Shown piece by piece: positions 10,040 through 19,327 of a stretch of 64,000 bases of DNA; the first letter of the stretch is position 1, and each line of letters opens with the position of its first letter. The DNA is from Thalassospira sp. MCCC 1A03138 (GTDB lineage Bacteria > Pseudomonadota > Alphaproteobacteria > Rhodospirillales > Thalassospiraceae), in the NCBI RefSeq assembly GCF_002115785.1, contig NZ_JFJY01000008.1, forward strand, positions 124,001 to 188,000, written 5' to 3'. The position numbers were made by a program, and so were the translations under genes. The notes under the pieces were generated by a model. That model did not search any database and was not told the origin of the DNA. It saw only the letters and a program-made list of their open reading frames with translations.

Positions 10040-10950
10040 ACCAGCTTTCGCGTGACCCTGAAAATCTCGCCCCGCAGCCATTTATGCGGGGCGCTGGCGG
10101 CGTTGCGGACGTGCCAGGACTGGGCGAAGCTGTATTCAGGGAAATCAAGCGGGAAGGTGCATTTGGCAAAGCCGGTCATGACATCGCGTTCAAGCCGCGA
10201 TGGCAGAGATGCGATCACATCCGTCCCGCGGATCAGGCTGGCGATGCTGGCAAAGGTGGATGCCTGCAAAACCGTGCGGCGTTTGCGTCCGATGGCATCG
10301 AGCATCTCGTCCACCGCCGAATGATCATTATTGCCGATAATCACGCGCGCATGGGGCACGGCGCAATATTGATCCAGCGTATCGGGTGGCACATCATGGC
10401 AATCCGCATCGTAAAAGCACGCCATATGTTCGCGAAACAGAGTCTGTTGCGCGATATCGCCGACATTTTCAGTCATATGCAGACCAATCGCCAGATCAAG
10501 CTGGCCGCTGCGCAGCCGGTCGATCACGTTGGTATCGCCATGGATCGGCAGAATCCGAAGCCGGATATCGGCGGCATAGCCGCGGATGATGCGAAACAGT
10601 TCGGGCATGATCACCGCCACCTCGTAATCGTTGGTACCGATCACAAAGCGGGCTGATTGGTTCGGATCATTCGGATCGAAGGCATCAACGCGGGCAAGGT
10701 TGCGCAAATCCTGCAACAGGATACGCACCCGCCCGGCCATTTCATCGGCATGGGCGGTCGGCGTAATCCCCCGCCCCGACCGGACAAAAAGCGGATCACC
10801 GACAATCTGGCGCAACCGGTCAAGCCCGTGGCTGACCGTCGGTTGACCGACGCCAAGGCGATTGGCCGCGGCGGTTACCGATCCCTCGTCATAGATGGTC
10901 AGGAAAAGCCGTAGCAGACGATAATCAAGATCCAATTCATCGATGTTCAT
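10036..10950 (-). CDS. LysR-family transcriptional regulator
   Basis: A 304-residue LysR regulator. The N-terminal winged helix (about 8-66) shows LRLFLTIYDEGSVTAAANRLG and QPTVSHGLDRLR; the rest is a periplasmic-binding-like effector domain (about 95-300). It is divergent from the NmrA-like reductase at 11057, the usual arrangement for a LysR protein controlling its neighbour. The intergenic segment has a TTGATC direct repeat around 10970-10985. The effector is unknown. Confidence 0.9.
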   Translation of the reverse strand: MNIDELDLDYRLLRLFLTIYDEGSVTAAANRLGVGQPTVSHGLDRLRQIVGDPLFVRSGRGITPTAHADEMAGRVRILLQDLRNLARVDAFDPNDPNQSARFVIGTNDYEVAVIMPELFRIIRGYAADIRLRILPIHGDTNVIDRLRSGQLDLAIGLHMTENVGDIAQQTLFREHMACFYDADCHDVPPDTLDQYCAVPHARVIIGNNDHSAVDEMLDAIGRKRRTVLQASTFASIASLIRGTDVIASLPSRLERDVMTGFAKCTFPLDFPEYSFAQSWHVRNAASAPHKWLRGEIFRVTRKLV

Positions 10951-11056
10951 GCATGAATACTATCACCTTGATCGAATTGATCATATGGGAAATCAGGTGC
11001 AGTTTCATTTCATTGACGGGCCAATGCCCACCCCCGATTACCGGAGAAATGAAACC

Positions 11057-11917
11057 ATGAAAATCCTCGTTACCGGCGCCACCGGCCAGCTCGGAAGCCT
11101 TGTTGTCAAACATCTGCTCGACCGCGTCCCGGCCAGCCAGATCGCGGCCAGCGTGCGCAATATTGCCAAGGCACAGGAAATGGCCGCCGAAGGCATTGAT
11201 ATCCGCCATGGCGATTTTGATGATCTTGCCCTGATGACCAACGCGTTCAAGAACGTTGATATCGTGCTGATAATTTCGGGCGAAACCGATGTTGAAACCC
11301 GCATCAAACAGCACCGTACCGCCGTTGATGCCGCCAAGGCAGCCGGTGTCAGCCATCTTGTCTATACCAGCTTCATCGATGCGCGCCCTGAAAGCCCGTT
11401 CACCTATGCCGCGATCCATGCCGACACGGAAAGCTATATCAAGGCAAGCGGCCTGTCCTTTACGCTGCTGCGCAACAGCTTCTATACCGACCTTCTGATG
11501 GCAGGCGTTCCGCATGCGCTTGAAACCGGCGATTTTGGTGCCCCTGCCGGGAATGGCAAGGTCAGCTACATTCCGCGCAACGACCTAGCCGAAGCTGCCG
11601 CCACCGTGCTTGCCAATCCGGCCGATCATGTCAATCAGACCTATGACCTTTCGGGCACGCCCATCGGCTTTGCCGATATTGCGGCCATCATTGCTGACGC
11701 AACCGGCAAGGATATCCGTTATGTCGATCTGCTGCCCGAAGTCCATACCGGCATTCTGGCAAGCTTTGGCCTGCCCGACCATCTGATCGAGGCGCTAAGC
11801 GGCATGTATGTCGGCACGCGTAATGGCGATTATGAACAAACCAGCGATGATTTTGCCAAGGTTGTCGGCCGCGCACCGCAAAGTACGGCGGACTTCCTTA
11901 AAGCGGCGCTGAAATAA
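11057..11917 (+). CDS. NmrA-like / QorB-type NAD(P)-dependent oxidoreductase
   Basis: A 286-residue atypical short-chain dehydrogenase of the NmrA/QorB group. The Rossmann dinucleotide loop is at the N-terminus (ILVTGATGQLGSLVVKHL, GxxGxxG), and the canonical Tyr-Lys pair of classical SDRs is absent, as in this group. ATG 11057 is preceded by GGAG; the in-frame start at 10943 would add a non-homologous tail and run into the LysR start. QorB relatives reduce quinones, others act as redox sensors. Probably regulated by the divergent LysR protein. Confidence 0.85.
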   Translation: MKILVTGATGQLGSLVVKHLLDRVPASQIAASVRNIAKAQEMAAEGIDIRHGDFDDLALMTNAFKNVDIVLIISGETDVETRIKQHRTAVDAAKAAGVSHLVYTSFIDARPESPFTYAAIHADTESYIKASGLSFTLLRNSFYTDLLMAGVPHALETGDFGAPAGNGKVSYIPRNDLAEAAATVLANPADHVNQTYDLSGTPIGFADIAAIIADATGKDIRYVDLLPEVHTGILASFGLPDHLIEALSGMYVGTRNGDYEQTSDDFAKVVGRAPQSTADFLKAALK

Positions 11918-11930
11918 TCTGCCACATCTA

Positions 11931-11966
11931 AAAACGAAAAACGGGCCAAATCTGGCCCGTTTTTTC
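11931..11966. terminator. Bidirectional intrinsic terminator
   Basis: A perfect 8-bp GC stem (11941-11948 with 11953-11960, loop AATC) has A-runs on the left and six T on the right. It lies between the convergent reductase gene and rnd. Confidence 0.85.
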
Positions 11967-11990
11967 ATGTCTTCGATTGGGTCGCGGGAT

Positions 11991-13160
11991 TTAGTCCCGA
12001 GCTTCAAGCTCTACAAATACCACTTCGCCGTTCTTGAGCTTGAGCCCGATCTGTCCGTGCTTGAGTTGCAGGGCATATTGGCCGAACAGCTCGCGCCGCC
12101 AGCCATGCATCGCCGGGACGTCGGCATTGTCATCAGCCGCGATATTCTGCAAATCGTCGCTGGATGCCACAAGACGCTGGGCAACGCCCTTTTCCTCGGA
12201 ACAGAGTTTCAGCAGCACCTTAAGCAGTTCCACCGTCGGGCCGATCCCGGCAGGAAGGTCCGGGCGGAATTTTGGCTGCGGCCAGTCTTCCTGCGGGCTA
12301 TCAAGGGCGGCCTGGATGGCTTCGATGATCGCCTGACCGGGTTTGCTGCTGCCGAAATTGCGGCCAACACCGCGGGTCTTGTCGAGATCCTTGTCGGTCA
12401 ATGGCTGCCGGGCGGCGATATCAAGCAGCGTATCATCGCGCAGAACGCGGTTTCGCGGTAAGTTCTTGCGCTGTGCCTCGGTCTCGCGCCATTCGCCAAG
12501 CGCACGCGCCACCGCCAGGAATTTCGGGCTGTTGGAGCGGGTTTTAAGCCGAAGCCATGCTTCTTTCGGATCAATCGAATAGATCGACGGATCGGTCAGG
12601 CGTTCCATTTCCTCGGCCAGCCAATAGGCCCGACCATTGGCTTCGAGCCGTTCGTGGAAGGCTTCGTAAATCACGCGAAGATGCGTCACATCCGACAGCG
12701 CATAGCTGAGCTGTTTGGTCGAAAGCGGACGATGCGACCAGTCGGTAAAGCGCATTGATTTATCGATGTTCTTGCGCACCACCTTGTTGACCAGCGTCTC
12801 GTAACCGACCTGATCGCCATAGCCCAGCACCATCGCCGCCACCTGGGTATCAAAGACCGGGTGCGGGACCTTGCCGCTGAGATGGACGAAAATCTCGATA
12901 TCCTGACGGGCGGCGTGAAACACCTTGACCACGCTTTCGTCCTGCATCAGGTCGAACAGCGGGGCAAGGTCAATGCCCTCGGCCAGCGGATCAACCGCCG
13001 CGCCATTATCCGATGTTTCGGGGCTTGCCAACTGCACGAGGCAAAGCTGCGGCCAATAGGTCGAATCGCGCATGAACTCGGTATCGACCGTGACGTATTC
13101 GAACTGCCGGAGCTTTTCGCACAACGCGCGCAGTTCTTCTGTATTTGTAATTGGTTCCAT
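11991..13160 (-). CDS. rnd: Ribonuclease D
   Basis: A 389-residue 3'-5' exoribonuclease used in tRNA 3' maturation. The DEDD exonuclease domain occupies about 1-200, with Exo I VTVDTEFMRDSTYW, Exo II around KVFHAARQDIEIF, and Exo III with Tyr in YALSDVTHL. A helicase-and-RNase-D C-terminal (HRDC) domain follows at about 210-290. Length fits bacterial RNase D. It is transcribed towards the terminator at 11941-11960. Confidence 0.95.
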   Translation of the reverse strand: MEPITNTEELRALCEKLRQFEYVTVDTEFMRDSTYWPQLCLVQLASPETSDNGAAVDPLAEGIDLAPLFDLMQDESVVKVFHAARQDIEIFVHLSGKVPHPVFDTQVAAMVLGYGDQVGYETLVNKVVRKNIDKSMRFTDWSHRPLSTKQLSYALSDVTHLRVIYEAFHERLEANGRAYWLAEEMERLTDPSIYSIDPKEAWLRLKTRSNSPKFLAVARALGEWRETEAQRKNLPRNRVLRDDTLLDIAARQPLTDKDLDKTRGVGRNFGSSKPGQAIIEAIQAALDSPQEDWPQPKFRPDLPAGIGPTVELLKVLLKLCSEEKGVAQRLVASSDDLQNIAADDNADVPAMHGWRRELFGQYALQLKHGQIGLKLKNGEVVFVELEARD

Positions 13161-13249
13161 AAACCTTGCTATAACATTGCCGGGCGCGATCCGCCAGTAG
13201 CTTCGATATGACAGCTATCATGCGTAAAAATCACGGAAAACCCGCCGCC

Positions 13250-14338
13250 TTAGATGATTTCATCCTCGTCAAGCAGCGGATCGGATTGCAGATGGGTTTC
13301 GATGGCGTCCATGCGTTCCTGCAATTCCGATGACCGTTTGATGGCCGCCACATGGAAAAGCGCATCGCCCTGATTGACAATCGGCAGATTGGTCCGCCCG
13401 ATGATCAATCCGGCATGTTTCGCCACGACCTCTGCATCGCGAAGGCCAAACGGATCGGAAACTGCGGCCACCACATCGCCTTCGTTGACGAACTCGCCCG
13501 CGATCTTGAAGGTCCGTAAAATCCCGCCGACCGGCGCACGCAGCCAATAACTGCTGGATGATTTGAAAGGGGGGACTTTCGGATCACGGATCGAGCGGCC
13601 CGACGTCATGCCAAGCTTGCGCATCACGCGCAAGACACCCGACACACCAGCCCGGATCGACATTTCATCAAAGCGGAGCCCCTCGCCCGCTTCATAGAGC
13701 AGGATCGGGACTTCGGCCTCTTTGCCGGCCTGGCGCAGCGACCCTTCACGCAGCGGGCTGGTCAGGATGATTGGAGCACCAAAAGCCTCGGCATATTCCA
13801 TGATGTCATGATCATCGTCATTGACCCTGATCTGGGGCAGGTTGACGCGGTTCACGGCTGCCGAATGAAGATCGATGCCGAAATCGGATTTCTCGACAAT
13901 CTCGGTCAGGAAAAGATGGGCAAGCTGTGCGGCAAGCGACCCCGCCGAATGACCGGGGAAACACCGGTTAAGATCGCGGCGGTCAGGCAGATAGCGCGTA
14001 TGGTTCAGAAAACCGAACGCATTGACCACCGGAACCGCCAGCAATGTGCCATGCATCCCGCGAAGGGCGGGCGATTTCAGAACCCGGCGGATGACCTCCA
14101 CCCCGACGATTTCATCGCCATGCACGGCCCCACTGACAAACAGGACCGGACCGGGCCGTTTGCCATGCACCACATTGACCGTCAGATTGACCGGCGTGTG
14201 ATTGGATAAAAGCGAGATCGGAATATCAACGATCTGGCGCGTCCCGGCGGGGACTTTTTTGCCGCCAATCTCGAAGTCCGGGGTCCTGGCTACCTTTGCC
14301 GATTTGGCTTTGGATACTTTCTTCCCGATCTCGTTCAC
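13250..14338 (-). CDS. Succinylglutamate desuccinylase/aspartoacylase-like M14 deacylase
   Basis: A 362-residue protein of the AstE/AspA branch of M14 zinc carboxypeptidases. Zinc ligands are in SGAVHGDEIVGVEV (His, Glu), with a further His in GIDLHSAAV; DLNRCFPG and the catalytic Glu in LLYEAGEG follow. A C-terminal beta-rich domain (about 270-340) is usual for the group. It starts 3 nt after the rimK stop, so it is translated together with rimK. The context suggests removal or remodelling of glutamate tags rather than arginine catabolism; this is inference. Confidence 0.85.
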   Translation of the reverse strand: MNEIGKKVSKAKSAKVARTPDFEIGGKKVPAGTRQIVDIPISLLSNHTPVNLTVNVVHGKRPGPVLFVSGAVHGDEIVGVEVIRRVLKSPALRGMHGTLLAVPVVNAFGFLNHTRYLPDRRDLNRCFPGHSAGSLAAQLAHLFLTEIVEKSDFGIDLHSAAVNRVNLPQIRVNDDDHDIMEYAEAFGAPIILTSPLREGSLRQAGKEAEVPILLYEAGEGLRFDEMSIRAGVSGVLRVMRKLGMTSGRSIRDPKVPPFKSSSSYWLRAPVGGILRTFKIAGEFVNEGDVVAAVSDPFGLRDAEVVAKHAGLIIGRTNLPIVNQGDALFHVAAIKRSSELQERMDAIETHLQSDPLLDEDEII

Positions 14339-14341
14339 AGC

Positions 14342-15247
14342 TTATCCCTTGCCTTTGGTCCGCACCTTGCCTGGGCGGTGATCCTTTTCCATGAATTCGA
14401 TAATCATCCCGGCAATATCCTTGCCGGTTGCCCCTTCGATGCCTTCCAGACCGGGTGATGAATTGACTTCCATCACCACCGGACCGTGGTTGGAGCGAAG
14501 AATATCGACACCACAGACATTTAGCCCCATCGCCTTGGCGGCTTCAACTGCTGTTGCGCGTTCCTGCGGAGTAATACGCACGGACCGCGCCGAACCGCCG
14601 CGATGAATATTGGATCGGAAGTCGCCCTCTGCCCCCTTGCGTTCCATGCTGGCGACGACCTTGCCACCAATCACAAAGCAGCGAATATCGGTATTGCCCG
14701 CTTCCTTGATGAATTCCTGTACCATGATATCGACATTGGCACCGCGGAAGGCCTCGATCACGGACTTGGCGGATTTTTCGGTTTCGCCAAGAACCACGCC
14801 AATGCCCTGGGTGCCTTCAAGAAGCTTGATCACCACCGGGGCACCGCCAACGATGGAAAGGACTTCGTCGGTTTTTTTCGGATCATGGGCAAAGGCCGTT
14901 ACCGGCAGGCCAACACCACGCCGCGACAGAATCTGCAGGGAGCGCAGCTTGTCGCGCGAGCGGCCAATCGCCACGGATTCGTTTAACGGATAAACGCCCA
15001 TCATTTCAAACTGGCGCAACACCGCCAGTCCGAAAAACGTGACCGAAACACCGATACGCGGAATGACCGCGTCATAGCCGCTAAGCTTCTGGCCGCCGTA
15101 ATAGACTTCGGGTTTAAGGGAGGTGATGTTCATCGTGACGCGCAGCGTATTGATGACATCAATTTCGTGCCCGCGACTTTCGGCCGCCTCGACCAGCCGT
15201 TTGTGGGAGTACAGATTAGGATTGCGCGCAAGCATTGCGATTTTCAT
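14342..15247 (-). CDS. rimK: RimK family ATP-grasp alpha-L-glutamate ligase
   Basis: A 301-residue ATP-grasp ligase. E. coli RimK adds glutamates to the C-terminus of ribosomal protein S6 and can make poly-alpha-glutamate. The N-terminal domain is [21 protein letters not shown]-grasp elements are visible: [15 protein letters not shown] (phosphate loop), [20 protein letters not shown], and the Mg-binding [15 protein letters not shown]. It is the middle gene of a zinc-protease/rimK/M14 operon, the same theme as RimK with accessory proteins in pseudomonads. Confidence 0.93.
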   Translation of the reverse strand: MKIAMLARNPNLYSHKRLVEAAESRGHEIDVINTLRVTMNITSLKPEVYYGGQKLSGYDAVIPRIGVSVTFFGLAVLRQFEMMGVYPLNESVAIGRSRDKLRSLQILSRRGVGLPVTAFAHDPKKTDEVLSIVGGAPVVIKLLEGTQGIGVVLGETEKSAKSVIEAFRGANVDIMVQEFIKEAGNTDIRCFVIGGKVVASMERKGAEGDFRSNIHRGGSARSVRITPQERATAVEAAKAMGLNVCGVDILRSNHGPVVMEVNSSPGLEGIEGATGKDIAGMIIEFMEKDHRPGKVRTKGKG

Positions 15248-15308
15248 GCAATGGACTCCCGTGGTCGAGCGTTACAGAATGTGTCGAAGGTTCAACGACA
15301 GCGTCGGA

Positions 15309-15851
15309 TCATTGTTCCGAAACGGTGCCGGATTGCAGCGCCGTATAAACCTGTTCCGGTTTCCCCGCCAGATAAGATTTTGACGGTTGGACCAAAAATC
15401 TTCCTGCCTTCATTGCCGTGCGCCCCAACAGCATGGGAAAGCCCATCAATGAACGGTTTGCCAATGAAATCTCGACCCGGATTTTATGATGCCCGACGGC
15501 GATATGGGTCGAAATCACATAACGTTCCTCGGCCTCGCCGTTGGAGCTGCGAATCTCGCGGGTTTCCACAAGCGGTGCCGTGCATTCGATACGACCATGC
15601 CCGTCACCGCGGTAATGCGGCAAGATGAATTTTACGAACTTTTGGTTATCGCGTTCAATCAGCCGTGGATTAAGCGCATGCAGCGACGATGTCCGCGCCC
15701 CGGTATCGACCTTGGCCTTCATCAACGGCACGTCAAAATCCGGTAGTCCGATCCATTCGCGCCAGCCCAGAACATGTCCGGACTGGACCAGTGCATCGGT
15801 CTTGGATTTCAGGGACGGTTTAACCTTGGTCTTGCGCGCGGTCACATGCAC
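15309..15851 (-). CDS. ATP-dependent zinc protease family protein (RimK-associated, RimB-like)
   Basis: A 180-residue protein of the family called putative ATP-dependent zinc protease, with a retropepsin-like fold. The key motif is KAKVDTGARTSSLHA (DTGA, the aspartic-protease-like loop), preceded by GWREWIGLPD. The start is GTG 15851 with no strong ribosome site, so it could lie slightly downstream. It is the first gene of the operon with rimK and the M14 deacylase. Relatives encoded with RimK have been reported to modulate RimK; the same is inferred here. Confidence 0.85.
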   Translation of the reverse strand: MHVTARKTKVKPSLKSKTDALVQSGHVLGWREWIGLPDFDVPLMKAKVDTGARTSSLHALNPRLIERDNQKFVKFILPHYRGDGHGRIECTAPLVETREIRSSNGEAEERYVISTHIAVGHHKIRVEISLANRSLMGFPMLLGRTAMKAGRFLVQPSKSYLAGKPEQVYTALQSGTVSEQ

Positions 15852-15929
15852 TATCCGGTAATTTGCAATCGGGCGAATATAACGCGTAACATCTTGCCTC
15901 GCCTATCGAAAATGCGTCGGACTGCTGCG

Positions 15930-16682
15930 TCAATCCTGTTGACCATCCATCACGGCCCGCACCAGCGGCAATGTCACCGCGCGTTTTTGCGCCAATGCCT
16001 GCCGGTCAATCGCGGCCACCAGTTCGGTAAGCGCGACAAAGCTGCGTTCGATGCGTGGCAGGATATAGGCAATGATCTGCGGGCCTGGTGCCATCTGCCG
16101 GTCGGCGAACAGCTTGATCAGAAGTCCGACCATCAGGTCGTCATCGGGCGGGGAGATTTCGCAGACCAGTGCTGCCCCCAGACGTGATTTCAAATCCGGC
16201 AGATCGACTTTCCAGCGCGATGGGGGCTGCTGTGCGGTCATCAGCAAATGCCCGCCGCGTTCTTTCAGCATATTATAAAGATGGAAACACGCCGTCTCGT
16301 CGAGGCCAAGATCGGCATCCTCGATGACAAGCCCGGTGGCATCGCCCAGAAGCACGTCCGGATTCGCCCCGACAAGGTCACGCCCCGAAACGCTTAGCGC
16401 GGCCGACCGTGCCCGCCATACTTCCGCAAGGTGGCTTTTGCCCGATCCGCGCGGCCCATAAAGACAAAGGGCAGGAACCGGCCATTCCGGCCAGTGATCA
16501 ATCCATGAAACGGCTTCGCGATTACAATCGGCGACCATGAAATCGGCCCGCCCCAATGCCGGGCGCAGTTCCAGTTCCAGCGGCAACTGTTGCGGCGATA
16601 ATTCCGGCATATGGCCGTCGCCACCCTTTTCGGGTGCAGCGGGCGTTTCGTCCGGGGCCGTCTTTTGGGGTGCGCGGGTCAC
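15930..16682 (-). CDS. hdaA: DnaA regulatory inactivator HdaA (AAA+)
   Basis: A 250-residue DnaA-like AAA+ protein that, bound to the sliding clamp, stimulates ATP hydrolysis by DnaA and limits re-initiation. A clamp-binding motif QLPLEL is near residue 30. Walker A is GPRGSGKSHLA, Walker B LVIEDADLG, and the sensor region LLMTAQQPP; there is no DNA-binding domain IV. The start is taken as GTG 16682, 7 nt after the perM stop; ATG 16610 (MPELSPQQL) would also keep the clamp motif. The order perM-hdaA is conserved in alphaproteobacteria. Confidence 0.9.
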   Translation of the reverse strand: MTRAPQKTAPDETPAAPEKGGDGHMPELSPQQLPLELELRPALGRADFMVADCNREAVSWIDHWPEWPVPALCLYGPRGSGKSHLAEVWRARSAALSVSGRDLVGANPDVLLGDATGLVIEDADLGLDETACFHLYNMLKERGGHLLMTAQQPPSRWKVDLPDLKSRLGAALVCEISPPDDDLMVGLLIKLFADRQMAPGPQIIAYILPRIERSFVALTELVAAIDRQALAQKRAVTLPLVRAVMDGQQD

Positions 16683-16689
16683 TGTGTTC

Positions 16690-17787
16690 TCAATTCTCGG
16701 CGTCTTTTAACGGATCATAGGCCGGATTGTCAGGGCCGTGATCATATAACCGGCTATCCAGATACTGCCTTAAGCCATATCGCACAAGCACACCGATCAC
16801 CGCAGCCACCGGTACGGCCAGCATCACACCCAGCAATCCGAAAACAGCACCCCCGGCCAGCAGGGCAAACATCACCCAGACCGCATGCAGACCGACCTTG
16901 TCGCCGACCAGTTTGGGGGTCAGGAAGTTGCCTTCCATCACCTGCCCGGCCCCGAAAACAAGGGCGACCAGCGCCAGATCGACACTGACGCCAAACTGCG
17001 CCAATGCCACGCCCATGCCAACGGCAAACCCGGCAAACATGCCGAAATAGGGTACAAAGGACACGAGCCCGGTCATCAGGCCAATGACAAAGCCGAATTC
17101 AAGCCCAACCGCCGTCAAGCCCAGCGCGTAGAACAGGCCGAGCAAAATGCAAACCGTAGCCTGCCCGCGCACGAAGCCAGCCAGGGTTTCATCAATTTCG
17201 CGCGCGCATTGGCGGATATCCCCGGCCGAACGGCGCGGCAGATATCCATCGATCTTGGCAACGATCTTGTCCCAGTCACGCAGCAGGTAAAAAGCCACAA
17301 CCGGGGTAATGAACACAAGGCTGAGGAAGTTCAGCAACGCCAGCCCCCCCGAAAGCACATTGGTCAGAAGGTTGCCGACCCATTTGATCGCGTTCGCGGT
17401 CTGGCCTTTGACCGAATCCGATATGCCTTCAAGCGTTTCGGGCGCGATGCGGTCGATGATGTGCTGCACATACGGTGCTACGGTCGTCCGCAATGTGTCG
17501 ATATAACCGGGCAGTCTTTCAAGGAAGCCTGCAAGCTGGCTGCCGATCATCGGCACGATCAGCAACAACACGAAAATGAAAATCAGGAAAAACAGAGCCG
17601 TGATGATCGTCGTGGCAATCGTCCGGTTGATCCCGCGTGCTTCCAGCCGATCGGCCAACGGATCAAGGAAATAGGCAATCGCCATCCCGGCCACAAACGG
17701 CAGCAGAATACTGGAAAAAAGCCAGATCAGAACGAAAAAGGCGACAACGAAAATCAGCCAGAAACGGGCCTGCTGCCGAAATGTCAT
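16690..17787 (-). CDS. perM: AI-2E family transporter (PerM/YdiK type)
   Basis: A 365-residue inner-membrane protein with about eight hydrophobic segments: an N-terminal pair (WLIFVVAFFVLIWLF), a mid-molecule soluble loop with ERLPGYIDTLRTTVAPY, and a C-terminal cluster with the conserved YFGMFAGFAVGMGVAL. ATG 17787 follows AAGGGGA; an in-frame start at 17847 is rejected. Family members export autoinducer-2-like molecules or act as antiporters; the actual substrate is unknown. It is co-transcribed with hdaA downstream. Confidence 0.85.
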   Translation of the reverse strand: MTFRQQARFWLIFVVAFFVLIWLFSSILLPFVAGMAIAYFLDPLADRLEARGINRTIATTIITALFFLIFIFVLLLIVPMIGSQLAGFLERLPGYIDTLRTTVAPYVQHIIDRIAPETLEGISDSVKGQTANAIKWVGNLLTNVLSGGLALLNFLSLVFITPVVAFYLLRDWDKIVAKIDGYLPRRSAGDIRQCAREIDETLAGFVRGQATVCILLGLFYALGLTAVGLEFGFVIGLMTGLVSFVPYFGMFAGFAVGMGVALAQFGVSVDLALVALVFGAGQVMEGNFLTPKLVGDKVGLHAVWVMFALLAGGAVFGLLGVMLAVPVAAVIGVLVRYGLRQYLDSRLYDHGPDNPAYDPLKDAEN

Positions 17788-17883
17788 ATCCGTTTTTCCC
17801 CTTGTTTCGCTGTCATGTCGCCGTGATGACGCCCGCCCCCAAAACATTTGCGAACATCCTGGACGGTAAAGCCTCAGGCGGCA

Positions 17884-19008
17884 TTAACCGCCGATCGACA
17901 GGTCCTGTAAACGTTCCGAACCGACAGGCTGGATAAACCAGAGATCGCCGGACTGGCTCAAGCTTAAATTCTGCTGTGCCAGGGCGGTGCGCAGCTGATC
18001 GGTTGAACCGACATAATCAACTGCAATCTGCACTTCGCGGCGCGACATCGCGACAACCCGGCTGGCGCGGACCACCGGGGACCCGACAATGCGGTCCTCG
18101 ATCCTGGCCCAGTCATCAAGACCGGTGATCGGGATGAACACCATCAACTGCCCGCCGGTTCCGTAATTGATCAGGTTGGCACGTTTCCATCCTGCCGAAA
18201 GCTGGTCCTGCACGCCCTTGGCCGCATGCACCAGCGTTTCGTTCAGGCTTTCGCCCGACTGGGTCGTTTCGGTCACACCAAAGACCTGTGGTGCGCCGCT
18301 GGCATCATAACGGGTCACGGTTACATCAACCCTTTCTGCACCGGTTTCGCCACTGACCGTGGCGCTGGCGACAACGGCGACATTCGCACCATAGCGGCGG
18401 GCAAGCTCGTTCAAACGTTCGATCGCGCCATTTTCCGCCTGTTCGGCCGAAACGGTGCCGATATCCTGCAAATCGCCAATCGGTGCCTTGACCGGGACCA
18501 GACCGCCCGATGCGAAATTGCGGCTCCAGATATCGCGCCACGGATTGGGGTCATCCCACAGGCTGGTGTAACCGCCCGAATGATAGACCGGCACAATGAT
18601 CACCGGCTTGGATTGCAGTTCGGCAAACGGGATATCGCGGAAACGCAAATAGTTGCGAAGTTCGTTTTCCTTGAACCGCACCGTCATGTCCGCGATATAG
18701 CGCACCGAGGATGTTTTTTCGTTCGAGACACCGAAATCGCGCACCATATTATTGATGTCGTTCTGGTTTGGCGTGCCAAGACTTCTGCGGTCTTCGGGCA
18801 ATGTCAGGCGTGCCACAACCTCATCGAAGGCCTTGCGCTGACCGATGGCAAGGGCCTGATCACGTGCGGCGGCGGCGGTTTCCGCACTTTCGTCAACATG
18901 CACCCCCGATACCGAGAAGATGTCCTGTGCAAATACCGGAAAGGATAAGGACGCCGAAAGTCCGACGACACCTGCCAACAGCCTGAAACTTTTGAGTCTT
19001 GTAAGCAC
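17884..19008 (-). CDS. DUF2066 domain-containing exported protein
   Basis: A 374-residue protein of unknown function. GTG 19008 is chosen because AGAGG lies 6 nt upstream and the product then begins with a signal peptide (LKSFRLLAGVVGLSASLSF, cleavage likely after VFAQ). The mature part matches the DUF2066 family conserved beside purM/perM in many Proteobacteria (IGQRKAFDEVVARLT). An ATG at 19026 lacks a ribosome site. It is probably periplasmic, and its neighbours do not reveal its job. Confidence 0.8.
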   Translation of the reverse strand: MLTRLKSFRLLAGVVGLSASLSFPVFAQDIFSVSGVHVDESAETAAAARDQALAIGQRKAFDEVVARLTLPEDRRSLGTPNQNDINNMVRDFGVSNEKTSSVRYIADMTVRFKENELRNYLRFRDIPFAELQSKPVIIVPVYHSGGYTSLWDDPNPWRDIWSRNFASGGLVPVKAPIGDLQDIGTVSAEQAENGAIERLNELARRYGANVAVVASATVSGETGAERVDVTVTRYDASGAPQVFGVTETTQSGESLNETLVHAAKGVQDQLSAGWKRANLINYGTGGQLMVFIPITGLDDWARIEDRIVGSPVVRASRVVAMSRREVQIAVDYVGSTDQLRTALAQQNLSLSQSGDLWFIQPVGSERLQDLSIGG

Positions 19009-19327
19009 GTTTGCCTCTTTGCCCATTTTTCGATGGTTTGATGCTTCTTGTGGCACGAGTGAAGCATTCTGGAAAGAAAACTCTCCCATGCGCACCTGAG
19101 CATTGCATATTGCCCACGTTTGAGTATTTTCGGCCCAGCGGAAATTATCAAGCCCGCGTTTTTTATCAGTATGATGACTTTTGGCTTCTTATTGCCCTGA
19201 TTAAAGGCGTAACCAAGGCGAAAGTTCCGGTCCCGGTTGCCAAAACCCGGCCTGATCGCCCGTACTGATGAAAAACGCGGGTTGCCCGCTTTTGTTTTAT
19301 CCATGCGCTTAAGCCGAGGATCACCCA

